Source of the DNA: Sulfitobacter noctilucae
GTDB lineage: Bacteria; Pseudomonadota; Alphaproteobacteria; Rhodobacterales; Rhodobacteraceae
Direction: 5' to 3'
Assembly: GCF_000622365.1 (NCBI RefSeq)
Contig: NZ_JASC01000013.1
Coordinates: 124,001 to 188,000, forward strand
DNA length: 64,000 nt
This document shows, piece after piece, positions 43,518 to 51,378 of the stretch. Each line of letters opens with the position of its first letter. Position 1 is the first letter of the stretch. The notes beneath the pieces are model-generated. The model had not been told where the DNA came from. It ran no database searches and saw nothing but the letters and a program-made list of their open reading frames with translations. The position numbers were made by a program, and so were the translations under genes.

Positions 43518-44122
43518 TTGATTCTCCCTATTGATCAAACCCAGCGCTGTTTCGCGCGGGCCTATTCTCCGCCGACATGTTTGCCGGTCTTGGTTGGTCC
43601 TTGTGCACATCATACCGCCCCCGGAAACATCTTGTCTTAGATAGCAGCACAGATGCACATGCGTCCGCCGTCACCATGTCCGTTCTGGGATTGTAAGGCA
43701 AATACATCTGCGTAAAACATAGCCAGACCACTTCCATTGAACCCAAGGCGTCGAAATGCATGCACAAACCGCTTGGATGTTGTGCAATGGACTATTTGAA
43801 ATGGATTGCGAGCATAGATGATATGTCCAATTTGCGCATAGCCTTGAGTCCACGCGACCTTGTGCAGGCGATGGCGCGCGGTGTGTCTCACCCCATATTT
43901 TAGGCAAGTGCATCGTCCAGCACGTTGCCCCCCAACCCGCCTCCGACCACCTTCCAGGCACATCCGCAGCTGTTTCCAGCGTTAGACAGGCGCAAATTCT
44001 GGCGCTACAGTCAAAGGGTGTCTGGCCCTACTCGATTCTCGGATTTTTCAGCACTGATTGGAAAACACGGGGGCCTTTGCACCGTGATTTCACGCATCAT
44101 CTCTTATTGAAAGGTCTGGCAC
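43518..44122. promoter_or_regulatory. Divergent tauA/tpa control region with candidate TauR direct repeats
   Basis: These 605 nt hold no gene I can support. TauR, a MocR activator, is known in a relative to bind direct repeats containing TGGAC upstream of tpa. Here TGGA occurs three times with an exact 14-bp period on the plus strand (43774, 43788, 43802; the middle one is TGGAC), followed by GTCCA on the same strand at 43825, 43848 and 43915. Position midway between the two transcripts fits a shared operator. The promoter assignments are inference. Confidence 0.45.
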
Positions 44123-45514
44123 ATGGACGGCAATTTCAACGAAAACGACATCTCCCGTGTTGTCGAGGCGGACCGCGCCCACATCTGGCATCACCTGAGC
44201 CAGCACAAGCCGTACGAGACAACTGATCCCCGCATCATCGTCGAAGGCAAGGGTATGCGCGTTTGGGACCAGAAGGGCAAAGAGCACATTGATGCCGTGT
44301 CCGGTGGCGTCTGGACCGTCAACGTTGGCTACGGCCGCGAGCGGATCGCCGATGCCGTGCGCGACCAGCTTGTCAAACTGAACTTCTTTGCGGGTTCCGC
44401 CGGTTCGATCCCCGGCTCCAACTTTGCCCAGATGCTGATCGACAAGATGCCCGGCATGTCCCGCGTCTATTACGCGTCTTCCGGATCCGAGGCGAACGAG
44501 AAGGGCTTTAAAATGGTCCGCCAGATTGCGCATAAGCGGTACGGCGGCAAAAAGCACAAGATCCTCTACCGCGATCGTGATTACCACGGCGGCACCATCG
44601 GCACGATGGCCGCGGGCGGGCAGGACGAGCGGAACGCGCAGTATGGCCCTTTCCCCGAAGGCTTCATCCGCGTCCCGCATTGTCTCGAGTATCGCAAACA
44701 CGAACAGGACGGCGCGCCCGATGAAAACTACGGCGTCTGGGCCGCCGACCAGATCGAAGCGGTCATTCTGCGCGAGGGTCCCGAGACTGTTGGCGCGCTT
44801 TGCCTTGAGCCTGTGACCGCAGGCGGCGGCGTCATCACGCCCCCCGACGGCTATTGGGATCGCGTGCAGGAGATCTGTAAAAAGTACGACATTCTACTGC
44901 ACATCGACGAGGTCGTCTGCGGTGTGGGCCGCACCGGCACTTGGTTTGGCTATCAGCAATACGGCATCAAACCCGACATTGTGACCATGGCAAAGGGTGT
45001 TGCCTCCGGTTACGCTGCAATCTCCTGCACAGTCACGACCGAAGCCGTCTTTGACATGTTCAAGGACGATGCGGCGGACCATATGAATTACTTCCGCGAC
45101 ATCTCGACCTTTGGCGGATGTACCGCGGGCCCCGCAGCGGGGATCGAGAATATGCGCATCATCGAAGAAGAGGATCTGCTGCAGAACACCACCGATATGG
45201 GCGGTTACATGCTGGACCAGTTGAACGCGCTGGCCGACAAACATAGCGTGATCGGGCATGTACGCGGCAAGGGTCTGTTTCTGGGGGCCGAACTGGTCAC
45301 TGACCGCGACAGCCGTGATCCGGTTGCCGAGGCGCTGGTGGGCAAGGTGGTCGCCGACTGCATGCAGCAGGGTGTGATTATCGGCGCGACCAACCGTTCC
45401 CTGCCGGGCAAGAACAACACCCTTTGTTTCTCCCCCGCGCTGATCGCGACCAAAGACGACATCAACCAAATCGTGACGGCGGTAGATGGTGCCTTGGGCC
45501 GGGTGTTTGGCTGA
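44123..45514 (+). CDS. tpa: Taurine--pyruvate aminotransferase
   Basis: The 463-residue class III aminotransferase starts MDGNFNENDISRVVEADRAHIWHHLSQHKPYE, typical of Tpa. Visible features are the PLP-phosphate SSGSEANEKGFKMVRQ region, DYHGGTIGTMA, the acidic PLP contact IDEVVCGVGRTGTW and the PLP lysine in VTMAKGVASGY. It converts taurine and pyruvate to sulfoacetaldehyde and alanine. Alanine is recycled by alanine dehydrogenase (an ald gene lies at 1827). AAAGGT precedes the ATG. It opens the tpa-tauR-xsc direction. Confidence 0.96.
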   Translation: MDGNFNENDISRVVEADRAHIWHHLSQHKPYETTDPRIIVEGKGMRVWDQKGKEHIDAVSGGVWTVNVGYGRERIADAVRDQLVKLNFFAGSAGSIPGSNFAQMLIDKMPGMSRVYYASSGSEANEKGFKMVRQIAHKRYGGKKHKILYRDRDYHGGTIGTMAAGGQDERNAQYGPFPEGFIRVPHCLEYRKHEQDGAPDENYGVWAADQIEAVILREGPETVGALCLEPVTAGGGVITPPDGYWDRVQEICKKYDILLHIDEVVCGVGRTGTWFGYQQYGIKPDIVTMAKGVASGYAAISCTVTTEAVFDMFKDDAADHMNYFRDISTFGGCTAGPAAGIENMRIIEEEDLLQNTTDMGGYMLDQLNALADKHSVIGHVRGKGLFLGAELVTDRDSRDPVAEALVGKVVADCMQQGVIIGATNRSLPGKNNTLCFSPALIATKDDINQIVTAVDGALGRVFG

Positions 45515-45537
45515 ACCAAGCCAAGCGGCATTCACGC

Positions 45538-45570
45538 AATCGCCGGGCATCGCCCCGGCGATTTGCATTT
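45538..45570 (+). terminator. Hairpin downstream of tpa
   Basis: AATCGCCGGG (45538-45547) pairs with CCCGGCGATT (45554-45563), followed by the T-rich TTGCATTTG. It is 24 nt past the tpa stop and may end or attenuate transcription before tauR. Confidence 0.65.
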
Positions 45571-45678
45571 GAATTGGCACGATCAGCTAATTCTCGCTCA
45601 AAGCTTCGATACCAGAATCTTGTTGGAACCCTTTGCGCTGCGACACGTTAACACATCAATCAATTAATGGAGTCCAAC

Positions 45679-45942
45679 ATGAAAAAGCTTATCCTTTCCT
45701 TGCCGCTGATGGCCGCCTTGGCAGCCTGCGCGCCTGCCGATCAGCAGACAAACACACTCGCCGGTGCCGCTCTTGGTGCCGCTGCCGGTGCTGCAGTTTC
45801 GGGCGACGATGATAAGGTTGTGGGTGCGCTGGTTGGTGGTGCAGCCGGTGCCGCAGCGGGCAGCTACTTGGGCCGTACATCAAGCGGTGCTTGCGTCTAC
45901 CAGAACGCAGACGGCTCCCGCTACACGGCAGCTTGCCCATAA
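45679..45942 (+). CDS. Small glycine-zipper lipoprotein
   Basis: The 87-residue protein starts MKKLILSLPLMAALAAC with a lipobox (ALAAC), so Cys17 should be lipidated. Two glycine-zipper stretches follow (LAGAALGAAAGAAVSG and VVGALVGGAAGAAAGSYLG), then a short C-terminal part with two cysteines. The family resembles YMGG/17-kDa surface-antigen-like lipoproteins. No link to taurine is evident although it lies between tpa and tauR. GGAG precedes the ATG at 45679. Confidence 0.85.
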   Translation: MKKLILSLPLMAALAACAPADQQTNTLAGAALGAAAGAAVSGDDDKVVGALVGGAAGAAAGSYLGRTSSGACVYQNADGSRYTAACP

Positions 45943-45973
45943 ACCAGAAATTCAGAATACTGAAATGAAACGA

Positions 45974-46000
45974 AACCCGGCCATTGTGCCGGGTTTTTTT
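45974..46000 (+). terminator. Rho-independent terminator of the lipoprotein gene
   Basis: AACCCGGC (45974-45981) pairs with GCCGGGTT (45988-45995), with seven T in a row at the end. Strong. It separates tpa and the lipoprotein from tauR. Confidence 0.92.
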
Positions 46001-46128
46001 CATATAGACCTTACGCCAGACGCGTCATGGCTGGCGCGTCCAGCCGACCGGCGTGCCCTGTCCCAACCATATTCACACGGCGATATTACCAGATTGAAAA
46101 CAATTTCGGTCCAGATTAGGCTCAGTCT

Positions 46129-47610
46129 ATGACCCTTCCTGTCGAGACATTCTTTCTGAAACCGCAGGCGCAGGGCACGCTGCAACAACAGATACAGCAG
46201 ATGATTGCGCAGGGCATATTGTCCGGCCGCTTTCAACAAGGCGAAAAACTCCCCTCGACGCGCAAACTCGCCGCACATCTGGGCGTCAGCCGGATCACCG
46301 TCACAATCGCCTATACTGAGTTACTGGCGAATGACTACCTGACCTCCAAGGGGCGCTCGGGCTATTTTGTGTCGGAAAATGCCCCCGCACCGCCCGCCTT
46401 TACTGCGCTGCCTGAAGGGCCGGATGCCGTTGACTGGACCCGCGCCATCGGCCAAAAATTCAGTGGTGGTGCGGTCCTGACTAAGCCCGAAGGCTGGGCC
46501 AATTTCCGCTATCCCTTCATCTACGGGCAAGCAGACCCGAACCTGTTTGACCATGCGAATTGGCGGCTATGCGCTTTGCAGGCTTTGGGCCAGCGCGACT
46601 TTACTGCGTTGACCACGGACTACTACGATCAGGACGATCCGCAACTGATCGAATTCATCGTTCGTCACATCCTGCCCCGGCGTGGGATTACTGCGCGCCC
46701 CGAACAGATCCTGATTACATTGGGCGCTCAAAACGCGCTCTGGCTGACGACGCAAGTCCTGCTCACCCAACGCCGCTCTGCTGCGCTCGAAGATCCCTGC
46801 TATCCGGCGTTGCGCGAAATTCTGACGCAGTCCCGCGCCCATGTAACCCCTGTGCGCGTGGATCAGGACGGCCTGCCCCCGGATGCCATTCCGCCCGAAA
46901 CGGATGTGATCTTTGCCACGCCCAGCCATCAATGCCCAACCAATGCGACGATGCCGCTGGACCGCCGACAGGCGCTGCTTGACCACGCCCGCGCTATTGA
47001 TGCGCTCATCGTCGAGGATGACTATGAATTCGAAATGTCGTTTCTGAAATCGCCCTCCCCCGCGCTCAAATCACTCGATGCCGATGGCCGGGTGATCTAC
47101 GTGGGCAGCTTCTCCAAATCGCTTTTCCCGGGTCTGCGGCTTGGCTATCTGGTAGGCTCCGAACCCTTTATCCGCGAGGCCCGCGCCTTGCGCGCCAGTG
47201 TGCTGCGCCACCCGCCCGGCCATATCCAGCGCACCGCGGCCTACTTTTTGTCCCTTGGTCACTACGACGCGCTGATCCGACGCATGGGCACCGCACTGCA
47301 GGACCGCCGCCGCGTGATGGAAGCCGCATTGGCCGCCCGAGGGCTGACCATTTCCGGCCGTGGCTATTTCGGCGGATCGTCCTTCTGGATGCGGGCACCG
47401 GTGGGCATCGACACGAAAGTTCTGGCCCGCCGCTTGCAAAGCAAAAGCGTGCTGATTGAGCCCGGCCACGTGTTTTTCGCGCCCGACCAGCACTCCTCGA
47501 ACCACTACAGACTGGCCTATTCCTCCATCCCCAGCGCAAGGATTGCAGCAGGGGTCGATCTGATCGCAGATGAGATAGCCGGATTTGGCAGGTCTGGCCC
47601 TATTTCCTAA
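46129..47610 (+). CDS. tauR: MocR-type regulator of taurine genes
   Basis: The 493-residue protein has a GntR winged helix (residues about 15-85: LQQQIQQMIAQGILSGRFQQGEKLPSTRKLAAHLGVSRITVTIAYTELLANDYL) joined to an aminotransferase-fold PLP domain. The PLP lysine is in YVGSFSKSLFPGLRLGYLVG, with DDPCYPALREIL-like and DALIVEDDYEFEM segments before it. TauR activates tpa, xsc and uptake genes in response to taurine in related bacteria. It lies 89 nt upstream of xsc. The PLP domain is probably the taurine sensor. Confidence 0.93.
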   Translation: MTLPVETFFLKPQAQGTLQQQIQQMIAQGILSGRFQQGEKLPSTRKLAAHLGVSRITVTIAYTELLANDYLTSKGRSGYFVSENAPAPPAFTALPEGPDAVDWTRAIGQKFSGGAVLTKPEGWANFRYPFIYGQADPNLFDHANWRLCALQALGQRDFTALTTDYYDQDDPQLIEFIVRHILPRRGITARPEQILITLGAQNALWLTTQVLLTQRRSAALEDPCYPALREILTQSRAHVTPVRVDQDGLPPDAIPPETDVIFATPSHQCPTNATMPLDRRQALLDHARAIDALIVEDDYEFEMSFLKSPSPALKSLDADGRVIYVGSFSKSLFPGLRLGYLVGSEPFIREARALRASVLRHPPGHIQRTAAYFLSLGHYDALIRRMGTALQDRRRVMEAALAARGLTISGRGYFGGSSFWMRAPVGIDTKVLARRLQSKSVLIEPGHVFFAPDQHSSNHYRLAYSSIPSARIAAGVDLIADEIAGFGRSGPIS

Positions 47611-47699
47611 CAATCACTGGCCCTAACCTGTATAGACTGAAAAGCCTAGCTTGCTCCAAAGACAGAATCGCATCCCCATAGAATCCAAGGAATCCCGCC

Positions 47700-49481
47700 A
47701 TGAAAATGACCACCGAAGAAGCTTTCGTCAAAGTCCTGCAAATGCATGGGATCGACAATGCTTTCGGGATCATCGGCTCGGCCATGATGCCGATTTCCGA
47801 TCTGTTCCCTGCGGCTGGCATCACGTTCTGGGATTGCGCCCACGAAACATCCGGTGGGATGATTGCGGATGGCTACACCCGCGCGTCCGGCAAAATGTCG
47901 ATGGCGATTGCGCAGAACGGCCCCGGCATCACTAATTTCGTGACGCCGATCAAGACCGCCTATTGGAATCACACTCCGATGCTGCTGGTCACACCACAGG
48001 CCGCGAACAAAACCATCGGTCAGGGTGGGTTTCAGGAGATCGAGCAGATGAAACTGTTCGAAGACATGGTCTGCTATCAGGAAGAAGTCCGCGATCCGTC
48101 GCGCATGGCCGAAGTGCTGAACCGTGTGATCGAGAAAGCATGGCGCGGTTCTGCGCCTGCGCAGATCAACGTGCCGCGTGATTTCTGGACTCAAGTGATC
48201 GACATCGAACTGCCCCAGATCATCCGTCTTGAGCGCCCGCAGGGTGGTGAGCAAGCGGTCAAGGACGCAGCCAAGCTGCTGTCCGAGGCGGAGTTCCCCG
48301 TCATCCTGAACGGTGCGGGCGTAATTCTGTCGGGTGCCATTGACGCATCGGCCAAGCTGGCCGAAGCGCTGGATGCCCCTGTCGCCTGTAACTACCAGCA
48401 CAACGATGCTTTCCCCGGTTCGCACCCATTGGCCATCGGCCCGCTTGGCTACAACGGGTCCAAAGCCGCGATGGAGATCATTCAAAAGGCCGACGTGGTG
48501 CTGGCGCTGGGCAACCGGTTGAACCCCTTCTCCACCCTGCCCGGCTACGGCATCAACTATTGGCCCACGGACGCCAAGGTCATTCAGGTAGACATCAACT
48601 CTGACCGGATTGGCCTGACCAAAAAGGTCGATGTGGCCATTCAGGGCGATGCAAAGCGCGTGGCCGAACAACTGTTAGAGAACCTCGGCGCGGGTGCCGG
48701 CGACAAAGGTCGGCAAGAGCGCAAGGATCTGGTGGGCCTGACAAAATCCCGCTGGGCGCAGGAGCTGTCGTCGATGGATCACGAGGATGACACCGACGAG
48801 GGCATCGATTGGAACGAGCGGGCCCGCAACCGGCAGCCCGACCGCATGTCGCCCCGCATGGCCTGGCGTGCGATCATGTCCGCGATGCCCAAGGACGCGA
48901 TCATCAGCTCTGACATCGGCAACAACTGCGCCATTGGCAATGCCTATCCGTCCTTTGACAAGGGCCGCAAATATCTCGCACCCGGTTTGTTCGGGCCCTG
49001 TGGCTATGGGCTGCCTGCGATACTCGGGGCCAAGATCGGATGCCCCGATGTTCCGGTCATCGGCTTTGCCGGGGACGGCGCATTCGGCATCTCCATGAAT
49101 GAGATGACAGCCTGTGGGCGCGGCGACTGGCCTGCGATCACCATGGTCATATTCCGCAACTACCAGTGGGGCGCGGAAAAGCGGAACACCACGCTGTGGT
49201 TCAAGGACAACTTTGTCGGCACCGAACTGAACGAAGGCGTGAACTATGCCGAGATCGCCAAGGGGTGTGGTCTGAAAGGCGTGCAGGTCGACGGAATGCA
49301 AGACCTGACAGAGGCGCTGAACACAGCCGTTAAAGAGCAAATGAAGGATGGGATCACCACCTTTATCGAAGTTATCCTGAACCAGGAGCTGGGCGAGCCG
49401 TTCCGCCGCGATGCAATGAAAAAGCCGGTGCAGGTGGCAGGCATCAGCAAGGATGACATGCGCCAGCAACAGACTGTGTAA
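47700..49481 (+). CDS. xsc: Sulfoacetaldehyde acetyltransferase
   Basis: The 593-residue ThDP enzyme starts MKMTTEEAFVKVLQMHGIDNAFGIIGSAMMPISDLFP and has the ThDP-binding GDGAFGISMNEMTACGRGDWPAITMVIFRNYQWGAEKRN region (about 460-500). The NYQWGAEKRN stretch is the signature that separates Xsc from acetolactate synthase. It cleaves sulfoacetaldehyde with phosphate to acetyl phosphate and sulfite. AAGGAATCC precedes the ATG. It starts a run of six co-directional genes to soeC. Confidence 0.97.
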   Translation: MKMTTEEAFVKVLQMHGIDNAFGIIGSAMMPISDLFPAAGITFWDCAHETSGGMIADGYTRASGKMSMAIAQNGPGITNFVTPIKTAYWNHTPMLLVTPQAANKTIGQGGFQEIEQMKLFEDMVCYQEEVRDPSRMAEVLNRVIEKAWRGSAPAQINVPRDFWTQVIDIELPQIIRLERPQGGEQAVKDAAKLLSEAEFPVILNGAGVILSGAIDASAKLAEALDAPVACNYQHNDAFPGSHPLAIGPLGYNGSKAAMEIIQKADVVLALGNRLNPFSTLPGYGINYWPTDAKVIQVDINSDRIGLTKKVDVAIQGDAKRVAEQLLENLGAGAGDKGRQERKDLVGLTKSRWAQELSSMDHEDDTDEGIDWNERARNRQPDRMSPRMAWRAIMSAMPKDAIISSDIGNNCAIGNAYPSFDKGRKYLAPGLFGPCGYGLPAILGAKIGCPDVPVIGFAGDGAFGISMNEMTACGRGDWPAITMVIFRNYQWGAEKRNTTLWFKDNFVGTELNEGVNYAEIAKGCGLKGVQVDGMQDLTEALNTAVKEQMKDGITTFIEVILNQELGEPFRRDAMKKPVQVAGISKDDMRQQQTV

Positions 49482-49500
49482 GGGCTTGGACCGGGCCGCC

Positions 49501-50607
49501 GTGATCAAAGCAGCCATCCTTGTCCTGAACGCCGGCTCTTCCTCTATCAAGGCGGCCCTTTTTGACTCAGACCTCACCGAGGTTTTGCGGATCGAGGCAA
49601 GCGGCATTGCAGAGACGGAGGGCAAGCTGGTCTGTGCAGGGCGGGTACAGCCCTGCCAGCTACCAGATAATGCGGCGGCCCTCGACGCGGTCCTGAGATC
49701 ACTGGTAAACGAGGGTATCGCGCTGAGCGATCTGCAAGGCGTGGCGCATCGTGTCGTGCACGGGGGGCCGCACCTGACCCGTGCCGAACGCATCACCCCT
49801 GCGGTGCGCGATATGATCGCGGCCAGCATCCCTCTGGCCCCGCTGCATAATCCGCATCATTTGGCTGCCATTAATGCAATTGCTGCACAGGCCCCCGATT
49901 TGCCCCAATGTGCCAGCTTCGACACCGCTTTTCATGCCAGCCTTCCAGAGGTCTCCTATCGCTATGCGCTGCCAGATGATCCCGAACATGCCGACCTGCG
50001 GCGCTACGGATTTCATGGCAACAGCTATGCGGCCATGGTGCACGCGCTTTCCCAACGCCCGGACGGCGTGCCGCCGCGCCTGTTGGCTATGCATCTGGGC
50101 AATGGTGCCTCGCTTTGCGCCATTCACGAGGGAAAGTCGGTTGCGACCACCATGGGATATTCGCCGCTTAGCGGTCTGACCATGGGCACGCGCGCGGGTG
50201 AAATTGACGCCGGCGCTGTCTTGCGTCTCGTGCGGGATCTGGGGTTGGAGAGTGCGGAGACCCTGTTGTACCACCGCGCCGGTTTGCTGGGCCTATCAAA
50301 TCTCAGCGCCGATATGCGCACCGTTAGCCAAAGCGAAACACCGCAGGCCCGTTTTGCCATCGACCATTTTTGCTACTGGATCAAACGGCATGCGGGATCA
50401 ATGATCGCGGCCATGGAAGGCCTTGACGCCGTGGCCTTCACCGGCGGGATCGGCGAAAATGCCCGCGACATCACGGACAGGATTCAGCGTGACCTTTCCT
50501 GGGCCGGACCGTTCGAGACGCTTGTGATCCCCGCCGCAGAAGAATTGCATATTGCCCGCGAGGCACAAACGCTGCTGACGCAAGGCGAAAAGGGTTCAGA
50601 TGTTTGA
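49501..50607 (+). CDS. ackA: Acetate kinase
   Basis: The protein of about 368 residues has the acetokinase signatures ILVLNAGSSSIKAALFD near the start, RRYGFHGNSY, GNGASLCAIHEGKSVATTMGYSPLSGLTMGTRAGEIDAG and AFTGGIGENA. It makes ATP and acetate from acetyl phosphate. Here it follows xsc by 19 nt, so the acetyl phosphate from sulfoacetaldehyde can give ATP directly; a phosphotransacetylase gene, common at this place in other organisms, is not in the window. The start is uncertain: GTG at 49501 fits family N-termini, and a TTG at 49486 is another option. Confidence 0.92.
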   Translation: MIKAAILVLNAGSSSIKAALFDSDLTEVLRIEASGIAETEGKLVCAGRVQPCQLPDNAAALDAVLRSLVNEGIALSDLQGVAHRVVHGGPHLTRAERITPAVRDMIAASIPLAPLHNPHHLAAINAIAAQAPDLPQCASFDTAFHASLPEVSYRYALPDDPEHADLRRYGFHGNSYAAMVHALSQRPDGVPPRLLAMHLGNGASLCAIHEGKSVATTMGYSPLSGLTMGTRAGEIDAGAVLRLVRDLGLESAETLLYHRAGLLGLSNLSADMRTVSQSETPQARFAIDHFCYWIKRHAGSMIAAMEGLDAVAFTGGIGENARDITDRIQRDLSWAGPFETLVIPAAEELHIAREAQTLLTQGEKGSDV

Positions 50608-51358
50608 CGCCTGGGGCCAACTCTCGCTCTCCTCTGGCGAGGTGGCAGCGCTGATCGTCATCGTCTTTGTTGCCGGTCTGGTGCGTGGGTTTTCGGGTTT
50701 TGCCCTATCGGCATTGGTCATGGCATCGGCAGCGAGCTTTGTGGCACCCATCCTGCTTATCCCGATCCTCTGGTTTCAGGAAATATCCGCCAGTCTGTTG
50801 ATGGCCAGCGGCGGCTGGCGCGATGCGAACCGCAAGCGGGCCGCGCTTTTGGTCGTCGGCAACTGGCTGGGCTGGCCGCTGGGCCTATGGATGACAATCA
50901 GCCTGCCGGTAGAGACCTCGAAACGCATTGCACTAACGGTCATCGTTATCCTCGCAGCGCTACAACTGCTCAAGGTCAACATCCCTGCGCTCGCCAGCCG
51001 TACCGGTACCCTGATCACCGGAGTTGTTGCCGGGATCGTATCCGGTGTCGCACATGTCGGCGGCATGGTCGTGGCGCTTTGTGTGCTCAGCCAGAACGAA
51101 AGCGCACGTTCCATGCGCGGCACGTTAGTGCTCTATCTCTTCGCCGGCTCACTTGGTTCGTTGATCTATCTGATCTTTTTTGGCGTGATGACCTATACCG
51201 CGCTGCTCTGTGCTCTTACGCTGATACCCGCCACACTGCTGGGTGTCTGGCTGGGCACAAAGTTCTTCAACCCCCGGTGGGAACCCTACTACAAACCTTT
51301 CTGCCTGTGCCTGCTGATCGGCTTGGCGGCATTCTCCCTGCTCCGCAGCCTGATCTGA
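50600..51358 (+). CDS. tauE: TauE/SafE family sulfite exporter
   Basis: The 252-residue membrane protein has about eight helices and the TauE/SafE pattern (VAGLVRGFSGFALSALVMA, GVVAGIVSGVAHVGGMVVALCVLSQNESARSMRGTLVLY). Family members export sulfite or sulfoacetate-like anions during sulfonate breakdown. It overlaps the ackA end by 8 nt and precedes soeA by 20 nt, so it sits exactly between sulfite production and sulfite oxidation. The substrate is inferred from context. Confidence 0.88.
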   Translation: MFDAWGQLSLSSGEVAALIVIVFVAGLVRGFSGFALSALVMASAASFVAPILLIPILWFQEISASLLMASGGWRDANRKRAALLVVGNWLGWPLGLWMTISLPVETSKRIALTVIVILAALQLLKVNIPALASRTGTLITGVVAGIVSGVAHVGGMVVALCVLSQNESARSMRGTLVLYLFAGSLGSLIYLIFFGVMTYTALLCALTLIPATLLGVWLGTKFFNPRWEPYYKPFCLCLLIGLAAFSLLRSLI

Positions 51359-51378
51359 CCTGAAAAGGACCGCTTCGC

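Noticed and set aside
43528..43963. Small open frames in the tauA-tpa intergenic region
   Set aside because: No ribosome-binding sites, no family resemblance and cysteine/histidine-rich random composition; better explained as control region.
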